DNA of 13,615 bases from assembly GCA_023458835.1 (NCBI GenBank), contig JAEWWY010000527.1, forward strand, positions 1 through 13,615, read 5' to 3'. Shown piece by piece: positions 7,021 to 12,293 of the stretch. Below the pieces are notes generated by a model, which was not told the DNA's origin, did no database searches, and was given only the letters and a program-made list of their open reading frames with translations. The stretch's first letter is position 1. The number at the start of each line of letters is the position of its first letter. The DNA comes from Bacillota bacterium. Lineage in GTDB: Bacteria; Bacillota; Clostridia; Christensenellales; Aristaeellaceae. The position numbers and the translations under genes are program-made.

Positions 7021-7449
7021 TTACAAGGCTTCTCCCAGCTCAAACGCCATGCGGATGCTTGTCCCTTCCCCAAGGCGGCTTTCTATTTGAAACGTGCTGG
7101 CATTGCGCCTCATATTGGAAAGGCCCATGCCGGCCCCAAACCCCAGGCTCCTGGCCTCCTCGCTGGCGGTGGAGAAGCCTTCCCGCATGGCCGCTTCAAT
7201 ATCGGGTATGCCGGGCCCAACGTCGTTGGAGGAGAGGTAAGCCATGGGCGGTTCCACCATAAGCGTCAGCGTTCCTCCCAGGCTATGGATCACCAGGTTC
7301 ATCTCCGCCTCATAGGAGGCCACCGCCATCCGGCGCAATACCGGCCCGCCCACACCCAATTGCTTCAGCGTGCGCTTGATGGCGGCCGATGCTTCCCCGG
7401 CCCGCTGGTAATCTCCCGCTTCTATCGAAAATGCCTCACGGATCAGCAT
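7021..7449 (-). CDS. RsbW-like GHKL ATPase / anti-sigma-factor-type protein (142 aa)
   Basis: A small HATPase_c protein of the anti-sigma-factor/serine-kinase size class (RsbW, SpoIIAB). It shows an N-box at residues 45-56 with Glu47 and Asn51, a G1 box NDVGPGI (75-81) and a G2 box GFGAGMGLSNM (103-113). In place of the common LVDEA it has NDVG, so Asp76 is the likely adenine-contacting residue. No anti-anti-sigma (STAS) or sigma-factor gene lies in the window, so partner switching in the classical sense is not shown. It precedes the hydrogenase-like gene by 33 bases and follows DRTGG copy 2 by 20 bases, in the same direction. Likely role: ATP-dependent signalling partner of the hydrogenase-like and DRTGG proteins (inference). 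Confidence 0.88.
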   Translation of the reverse strand: MLIREAFSIEAGDYQRAGEASAAIKRTLKQLGVGGPVLRRMAVASYEAEMNLVIHSLGGTLTLMVEPPMAYLSSNDVGPGIPDIEAAMREGFSTASEEARSLGFGAGMGLSNMRRNASTFQIESRLGEGTSIRMAFELGEAL

Positions 7450-7469
7450 ACATCACTTCACCAAACTTT

Positions 7470-7820
7470 TTAGCTATGCTCCACACCGGGCAGCCCGCTT
7501 TGAAACAGGATGCCGCATGCGGTGTAGGCCGTTTTGGCTGTGGACAAAATCACCAAGTCCAGTTTTTCGGCCTCTTCCAGCATCTCCGAATCCGGCATCT
7601 TTCCCCTGGCGAACAGGATGCAGTTGATATCCACCATCCCCGCCGTGCGGATCACATGCAGGTTTGTAAGGCCCGTGATCAGCACCGTGTTTTCCTTCAC
7701 AAAGGCCAGCACGTCACTCATCAGATCGGAGCCGCAGCCGCTGAAAACCCTCCGGTCCAAATGATTTTCCCCCAGGAGCACCTTGGCGTCCAACAATGTC
7801 ATAATTTCCCTGATCGTCAT
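7470..7820 (-). CDS. DRTGG-type domain protein, copy 2 (116 aa)
   Basis: Paralogue of the protein at 5327-5674. Both share the MT...LLDA start, a DVLAFVK/DLLSWVM helix, a strand ending in CILF/CILL near residue 70, and an A-Y-x-x-C-G segment followed by G-x-P near the end. The ATG at 7820 is chosen because a GGAAGGA purine run lies upstream and the protein then starts like its paralogue; the frame is open for 14 more codons upstream with no similarity. The gap from the SPOR gene is 31 bases and the next gene follows after 20. The ligand is unknown. The two copies bracket the RsbW-like and hydrogenase-like genes. Confidence 0.82.
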   Translation of the reverse strand: MTIREIMTLLDAKVLLGENHLDRRVFSGCGSDLMSDVLAFVKENTVLITGLTNLHVIRTAGMVDINCILFARGKMPDSEMLEEAEKLDLVILSTAKTAYTACGILFQSGLPGVEHS

Positions 7821-7851
7821 GTGTTCCGTCCTTCCGCATTTGTGTGAAAGG

Positions 7852-8691
7852 CTATTTCCCAAAGCTATACAGATAATTTTCCACGCTGGAAAGCAGCGCC
7901 AGCGTTTGATTTTTCATTTGCGCCGACATGGCCACCGTGCCTTTGGGGGATGCTTCTGCCACAGTAACCGAATATTTTCCGATCTCGCCAAGCAGGCTGA
8001 TCAGGTCGCCCACAGCCGCATAGTTGACAGCCGCAGACCTTTGCGTCAGCACACCTTTCAACGTATCCGCCTGGGAGGCGACCTCCGCCAGCCGGCTCAG
8101 CTCCTGCTCCACAACAAGATCCTGCCTGTCCATAGAGACAGAAATCTCGCAGAACTTCTGGATGGTGGTGTGCAAAAACTGCAGCCCGGCCTCCAGCGCA
8201 TCCAGTTGACCCGCCATGCCGTTCACGTTCAATACGATCTCAGGCAGGGCAATCTCATATACATAGGAATCGATATCATGCTGGCCTTGAAGCTGCTGGC
8301 GTACAGTTTGCGCTTCCTCCTTTGTAGAATACAGCGCCGCCAGCACCCGAAAGCGGCTATCCTTTCGCACATAGCCCGCCGCACCCCGGGCCATGAAGCT
8401 TTCCGCCAGGGCACGGGCGGAATCTTCGCCATCGAAAACGCCAAGCTGGATGGCAAACCAGCTTCTGGCCGGAAGGCTGATTTCCCGGGCGGTGATCGTT
8501 TCATCAAAGGCCTTTCCGATGACTGTCGGCGTAGGCGTGACCTTCACTTCCATCCAAAGGCCGCCTTTATTATCCCTGAGCAGCCCGGAGAGGATCAGAA
8601 GACAGGATACAAAGAGCAGCACGCCCGTCAGGATCCGTTTGCCGCCGCCAGGCGCCTTATAGGTCCGTTTCTCAACTTTTGCAGTATGCAT
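7852..8691 (-). CDS. SPOR-domain membrane-anchored envelope protein (279 aa)
   Basis: Probable cell-envelope protein. A basic N-terminus is followed by one membrane segment (about residues 20-38), a short Pro/Thr linker (52-58), and a SPOR-like region (about 77-149) beginning WFAIQLGVF and containing FRVLAALYSTKEEA, the usual SPOR pattern. SPOR domains bind denuded peptidoglycan glycan strands. The C-terminal 130 residues are predicted helical and not recognised. Of two ATGs, the one at 8691 is preferred because AAGGAGG lies 7 bases upstream; the one at 8697 abuts the Shine-Dalgarno sequence. It lies first in the minus-strand run of genes, but no functional link to the redox genes is evident, so co-transcription may be incidental. 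Confidence 0.82.
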   Translation of the reverse strand: MHTAKVEKRTYKAPGGGKRILTGVLLFVSCLLILSGLLRDNKGGLWMEVKVTPTPTVIGKAFDETITAREISLPARSWFAIQLGVFDGEDSARALAESFMARGAAGYVRKDSRFRVLAALYSTKEEAQTVRQQLQGQHDIDSYVYEIALPEIVLNVNGMAGQLDALEAGLQFLHTTIQKFCEISVSMDRQDLVVEQELSRLAEVASQADTLKGVLTQRSAAVNYAAVGDLISLLGEIGKYSVTVAEASPKGTVAMSAQMKNQTLALLSSVENYLYSFGK

Positions 8692-8755
8692 GTGCATCCC
8701 TCCTTGTCCCAATCGCTACACCCTATGAGAGGCAGGAGGAAAATATGCAAAAACC

Positions 8756-8785
8756 TTGAAACGCAAGGGCATGCTGTGCTACGAT
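8756..8785 (+). promoter_or_regulatory. Candidate promoter of the DUF6062 gene
   Basis: TTGAAA (8756-8761) is followed after 18 bases by TACGAT (8780-8785), and a TG one base upstream of the -10 gives an extended -10. The predicted start is about 8792, roughly 29 bases before the TTG start codon. It lies in the 129-base gap between the divergent SPOR and DUF6062 genes. No comparably good promoter was seen for the SPOR gene on the other strand. Confidence 0.5.
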
Positions 8786-8820
8786 GGACAAAACATGCCC
8801 CAAGGGAAAGGAGCCTGTCC

Positions 8821-9609
8821 TTGCAATACCACATCGATACCATTCCCGTATGGGATGCGGTGAAGTTAAACAGCGAATGCCCCCTGTGCGCGCTGAAGCG
8901 CCGGAATGAACTGATGGATATCCAGCGCTTTTTGGGCGCGTCGGTCATGGAACCCGATACCCGCATCCGCGTGAATCAGAAGGGTTTTTGCGGCCATCAT
9001 TTAAAGCAGCTTTTTGCAGAAAAGAACCGCCTGGGCCTGGCTCTGATGCTGCACACCCACATGAAGGAAACGGAAAAGGCTGTGGAAAGCATCCTTTCCA
9101 AGGCAAAGGACGCCGGGAAACAGACGGGCGGAATGGCCCTTAAAAGGATGTTCAAAGGAAACGGATCGAATTTGACCCCTTTGCAGGAGGCGGCCAAATC
9201 GCTTGAGGAAACGGCGTCCGCCTGCATTTTATGCGACAGCATCAAAGAGCACATGAACCGCTACGTCTACACCATGCTGTACCTATGGGAGCGGGATAAG
9301 GATTTTAAGAAGGCATTTTCCGAATCCAAAGGCGTATGCATCCCCCACGGAGCGCAGCTATTATCCATGGCGGAGGAAAGCATGCCCGCCAGGGAGCTTG
9401 CCTCCTTTTTAGAAACGCTGTCGGGCCTGATCACCTCAAGCTTGAAGCGCATCGAACAGGAAGTGGAATGGTTCACGCTCAAATTTGATTACCGCAACCA
9501 AGACAAGCCCTGGGGCAATTCCAGGGATGCGGTGGAGCGGGCCATCAACAAGCTTCGGGGCTGGAACGCAGGCGAAGAGCCGTGGCCGGATACGCCTTCC
9601 AAAAAATGA
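8821..9609 (+). CDS. DUF6062-family protein with two CxxC...CxxH modules (262 aa)
   Basis: A cytosolic protein that I recognise from the pattern of the DUF6062 family (start DTIPVWDA, CPLC, a GFCGHH stretch); its function is unknown. It holds two similarly spaced metal-site-like modules: Cys20/Cys23 with Cys57/His60, and Cys135/Cys138 with Cys173/His176. This suggests an internal duplication that binds two zinc ions or clusters. No membrane segment or signal peptide is seen. The start is TTG at 8821, with AAGGAG 7 bases upstream; the frame is open far upstream, but that part runs antisense through the SPOR gene and is not real. The stop is 1 base from the stop of the convergent dCMP deaminase gene. 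Confidence 0.85.
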   Translation: MQYHIDTIPVWDAVKLNSECPLCALKRRNELMDIQRFLGASVMEPDTRIRVNQKGFCGHHLKQLFAEKNRLGLALMLHTHMKETEKAVESILSKAKDAGKQTGGMALKRMFKGNGSNLTPLQEAAKSLEETASACILCDSIKEHMNRYVYTMLYLWERDKDFKKAFSESKGVCIPHGAQLLSMAEESMPARELASFLETLSGLITSSLKRIEQEVEWFTLKFDYRNQDKPWGNSRDAVERAINKLRGWNAGEEPWPDTPSKK

Positions 9610-9610
9610 A

Positions 9611-10066
9611 CTATGCCTGCGGAACGTACTGTTCCAGAAGCACGCCCGCTTCCCCGAATATCTCCAGGGAGAAGGGGTCGGGATAGCCTTCCTGATAAAT
9701 CACCCGCCGGATGCCCGCGTTGATGATCATCTTGGCGCATACGGAACAGGGCTGATGCGTGCAGTACAGCGTGGCGCCATCGATGGAAATGCCCAGCTTC
9801 GCTGCCTGGATGATAGCGTTTTGTTCGGCGTGGATGGCGTAGCACAATTCCGCCCGGGTACCGGAGGGGATGTTCAACCGGCGGCGCATGCATTCGCCCC
9901 GCTCCTTACAGGTTTTAAGCCCCGCGGGAGCGCCGTTGTAGCCGGTCGTCATGATCCTTTTATCCTTGACGATCACGGCCCCAATGCTGCGTCCTTCCAC
10001 AAAGCAGCTTGTCCACCCGGCGATAACATGGGCCATCTGCATAAACCGGTGATCCCATTTATCCAA
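9611..10066 (-). CDS. dCMP deaminase family protein (151 aa)
   Basis: Zinc-dependent deaminase, probably converting dCMP to dUMP for thymidylate synthesis; the family is also known as ComEB-like. The catalytic motif is HAEQNAI (His79, Glu81) with PCSVC (Cys107, Cys110) as the remaining zinc ligands. Cys21, Cys53, Cys59 and Cys75 might form a second structural metal site, which some relatives have; this is inference. Length and the start DKWDHRFM fit the family. The start is TTG at 10066: in-frame codons upstream reach a stop without a better start, and the next ATG would remove conserved N-terminal residues. The Shine-Dalgarno is indistinct (GAGGGG or GGTGG). A perfect-consensus promoter lies upstream. 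ComE-type late competence genes are not nearby. Confidence 0.94.
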   Translation of the reverse strand: MDKWDHRFMQMAHVIAGWTSCFVEGRSIGAVIVKDKRIMTTGYNGAPAGLKTCKERGECMRRRLNIPSGTRAELCYAIHAEQNAIIQAAKLGISIDGATLYCTHQPCSVCAKMIINAGIRRVIYQEGYPDPFSLEIFGEAGVLLEQYVPQA

Positions 10067-10089
10067 AAAGCCACCATCCCCTCATTTTT

Positions 10090-10109
10090 CGCCCATCCGG
10101 GCGTTTTTT
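10090..10109 (+). terminator. Plus-strand intrinsic terminator (also a 5' hairpin of the dCMP deaminase mRNA)
   Basis: CGCCC and GGGCG pair around the loop ATCC and are followed by six T on the plus strand. The only plus-strand gene upstream is the DUF6062 gene, ending at 9609, so its transcript would have to run antisense through the whole dCMP deaminase gene to stop here. Read on the minus strand, the same hairpin lies at about +4 of the predicted dCMP deaminase transcript, with no U tract. The flippase gene starts downstream at 10192. Confidence 0.6.
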
Positions 10110-10112
10110 GTT

Positions 10113-10141
10113 ATTATACGGTGTTTGGATGTAAGTGTCAA
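10113..10141 (-). promoter_or_regulatory. Perfect-consensus sigma-A promoter for the dCMP deaminase gene
   Basis: On the minus strand TTGACA (10141-10136) and TATAAT (10118-10113) are separated by exactly 17 bases, matching the housekeeping consensus at all 12 positions. The predicted start is about 10106, giving a 5' leader of about 40 bases that contains a GC hairpin. The deaminase TTG start is at 10066. Confidence 0.85.
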
Positions 10142-10191
10142 ACGACATTCCTTTCGCCTTCCCGGCATATGTTCTCCGGGGAGGGATGGCG

Positions 10192-11517
10192 ATGGCGAAA
10201 CAAACCATCCGGGAACAGGCGGTATTGCTAACATTGGCCAATACCCTGGTCCGGGCCATGGGATTTTTGATGCGGGTGCTGTTTTCCAGAATGCTGGGGT
10301 CTGAGATCATGGGGATCATGGAGCTTGGAGGCTCCGTACACATGATGGCCATCACCCCCGCCACGGCGGGGCTGCCACTTGCGGTAAGCAGGCTGACAGC
10401 CAAGGCGGCGGAAGGGAAAAAGGAAGACGCGCTTCACGCCGGCAAACGCCTGGTCAGGCTGCTGTCGCTTGTATGGATCCCCTTGTACCTGCTTTTGACG
10501 CCCATGATAGCAAGGCTTCTGGGGGATGACCGCACCTTCCCCTCCCTGTTGATGTCCGCGCCATGCATCCTTGTTTTGGGCTATTCGGCTGCATACAACG
10601 GGTATTGCTACGGCATGAACAACGCCTGGCCTCCGGCAATCAGCGAAATCACGGAGCAGACACTTCGCTTTTTGATTGCTTTTGTGCTGTTAAAGGCGCT
10701 GCCGAGCCTTTCCGCAGCATGGACGGCATCCGTGCCCGGTTTTGCCACCGCCGTTTCGGAAGCGGCGGGCGTGGTCCTGGTAATCCTGATGCTGCATATA
10801 AAAAAGCCCGCGGCGAAGCCTGATAAACAAACGCAAAAGCAGGTGCTGCGCCTTGCGCTGCCCCCCACCGCAACGCGGCTCACAAGCACGGTATTAAGGT
10901 CTCTGAACGCCATGATGATCCCCTTCCGCCTGCGGTCATCCGGATTGGGCCTTATGGAAGCCACTTCCCGCTTCGGCATGCTGGCGGGCATGGTGATGCC
11001 GGTGGTCATGCTGCCCTCGGTATTCACAGGATCACTGGCCATGCTGGCCACACCGGCATTGGCGGCCAGGGAGAACAATCCAAAAGCGCTCAAAGCCATC
11101 AGCCTGCAGCTTTTGCTGGCCGCCATCCTGGTGGGCGCGGCCTGCGGAGTGATTCTATATGCAATCGCCCCGTGGATCGCCGGAAGCATGTACCGGCTGC
11201 CTGAATTGACGCCGCTTATCCGCTATTTATGCCCTTCGGTGATGCTCATGAGCCTGCAGCAGGTATTGTCGGGTATGATCGCCGGGCTGGGCAGACAAAA
11301 ACAAGCGCTGTATGGCACGCTGGCGGGAGCAGGTGTCACGCTGCTGAGCAGTTGGTTCCTGACAGGGATGGCCGATCTTCGCCTGTATGGAGCGGCCTTT
11401 GCCACGATGGCCGGTCAAGCCGTGGGGCTTGTATGGAGTTTTGTACTGCTTGTTCGGATATTCATGAAAAAAGCGCCCCCGAAGGAGCGCGACAGCTTAA
11501 CCTCGCTGGAAGCTTGA
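10192..11517 (+). CDS. SpoVB/MATE-type oligosaccharide or lipid-linked flippase (441 aa)
   Basis: Polytopic membrane protein of the MOP exporter superfamily with about 12-14 hydrophobic segments. The N-terminal region (residues 8-68), with LANTLVRAMGFLMRVLFSR, a following LGS-x-x-MG, and TAGLPLAVSRL, matches the stage V sporulation protein B / polysaccharide biosynthesis pattern. Relatives move lipid-linked sugars across the membrane and SpoVB is needed for spore cortex synthesis. The C-terminal segment is basic. At 441 residues it is shorter than Bacillus SpoVB (about 520). The ATG at 10192 is preferred because GGAGGG lies 6 bases upstream; another ATG at 10186 touches the Shine-Dalgarno. 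The last 50 bases also encode a minus-strand terminator. Whether it serves sporulation or another glycan cannot be told here. Confidence 0.88.
   Translation: MAKQTIREQAVLLTLANTLVRAMGFLMRVLFSRMLGSEIMGIMELGGSVHMMAITPATAGLPLAVSRLTAKAAEGKKEDALHAGKRLVRLLSLVWIPLYLLLTPMIARLLGDDRTFPSLLMSAPCILVLGYSAAYNGYCYGMNNAWPPAISEITEQTLRFLIAFVLLKALPSLSAAWTASVPGFATAVSEAAGVVLVILMLHIKKPAAKPDKQTQKQVLRLALPPTATRLTSTVLRSLNAMMIPFRLRSSGLGLMEATSRFGMLAGMVMPVVMLPSVFTGSLAMLATPALAARENNPKALKAISLQLLLAAILVGAACGVILYAIAPWIAGSMYRLPELTPLIRYLCPSVMLMSLQQVLSGMIAGLGRQKQALYGTLAGAGVTLLSSWFLTGMADLRLYGAAFATMAGQAVGLVWSFVLLVRIFMKKAPPKERDSLTSLEA
11467..11490 (-). terminator. Intrinsic terminator of the methyltransferase transcript, inside the flippase coding region
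   Basis: On the minus strand GCGCTCC and GGGGCGC pair (one G-U) around a UUCG tetraloop closed by C-G, followed by six T. This is a textbook rho-independent terminator. It lies 41 bases after the stop of the methyltransferase gene, but within the last 17 codons of the convergent flippase gene, where it encodes part of the basic C-terminus. The plus strand has no U tract after the hairpin. Confidence 0.85.
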
Positions 11518-11530
11518 TGCCTTCAGCCAG

Positions 11531-12292
11531 TTATACCTTTCCCGAAGCATTCCGATGATAGATACGGTCTAATTCCGGCGTAGGCTTCCCCTGCTCATCG
11601 TAGATGATCAGTGGCGGGAGGCAGTGCAGCATAGGCCTGGCAGACTTGATGCCCTCCGCCAAAACAAGGTGGGGGGCTTTGTCCGTCCTGGAGTGCACCA
11701 TCCGCAGCCGTTTGGGCTCTATCTTGTGAAGCCGCATCATATCCAGCAATTCCAGCATCCGCGGAGCCGGGAACACCACCGCCAGCCGGCCGCCGTTATT
11801 TAGAAGAACCTTGGCGGCGTATATCACTTCATCAAGGGTTGTGCCGCCCTCATGCCGCGCCAGGCGAAGTTCTTCTTTGGGGTTTAAAAGGGCGCCGCCC
11901 GCCTTTCCGTAAGGCGGATTGCTCACCACCAGATCCAGTGAGCCGGGCGTTACAAGGCGCGGGGCGTTGCGCAAATCCTCCTGATGGATAAAAATACGGT
12001 GATCCAGTCTATTCATGGCAACGCTTCTTTGGGCCATGTCCGCCATATCCTTTTGAATCTCAAAGCCGTGGACAACGGCATGCTCCGCCCGCCCGGCCAT
12101 CAAAAGGGGCAGTATGCCCGTGCCTGTACCCAAATCCGCCGCCTTATCCCTGGGACGGACACCGCAAAATTCAGCCAAGAGCACCGCATCCATGCCAAAG
12201 CAAAACATTTTTGGATTTTGCAGGATGGTGAGCCCGGCGAACTGCAGGTCATCCACCCGTTCGCCGGGCTTCACCCATTGAGACTCCCCCAT
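11531..12292 (-). CDS. tRNA1(Val) (adenine(37)-N6)-methyltransferase family protein (253 aa)
   Basis: SAM-dependent N6-adenine methyltransferase of the TrmN6 (YfiC/YabB) family, which modifies A37 of a valine tRNA in characterised members. It shows the SAM motif DLGTGTGI (53-60), an acidic residue in GFEIQ (76-80) for the ribose, and the N6-adenine catalytic motif NPPYGK (125-130). The N-terminus, with QNPKMFCFGMDAVLLAEF (25-42), is typical of the family. The ATG at 12292 follows GGAGG by 6 bases, and that site lies inside the end of the upstream SH3 gene, whose stop is 1 base away, so translation is probably coupled. The exact tRNA substrate is assumed from the family. It converges on the flippase gene with 13 bases between stops. 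Confidence 0.92.
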   Translation of the reverse strand: MGESQWVKPGERVDDLQFAGLTILQNPKMFCFGMDAVLLAEFCGVRPRDKAADLGTGTGILPLLMAGRAEHAVVHGFEIQKDMADMAQRSVAMNRLDHRIFIHQEDLRNAPRLVTPGSLDLVVSNPPYGKAGGALLNPKEELRLARHEGGTTLDEVIYAAKVLLNNGGRLAVVFPAPRMLELLDMMRLHKIEPKRLRMVHSRTDKAPHLVLAEGIKSARPMLHCLPPLIIYDEQGKPTPELDRIYHRNASGKV

Positions 12293-12293
12293 C

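Noticed and set aside
8733..8759. Strong Shine-Dalgarno followed by a four-codon ORF (ATG CAA AAA CCT TGA)
   Set aside because: It lies upstream of the better promoter candidate for the DUF6062 gene, is not in frame with that gene, and could be chance; noted in case a leader peptide is sought.
7783..8820. Long open plus-strand frame fused in frame to the DUF6062 gene
   Set aside because: It is antisense to the SPOR and DRTGG genes with no recognisable domain; the promoter at 8756 and the AAGGAG-TTG at 8821 define the real start.
11505..11530. Possible plus-strand terminator for the flippase gene (GCTGGAAG...CTTCAGC)
   Set aside because: The stem is short and bulged and no T tract follows.
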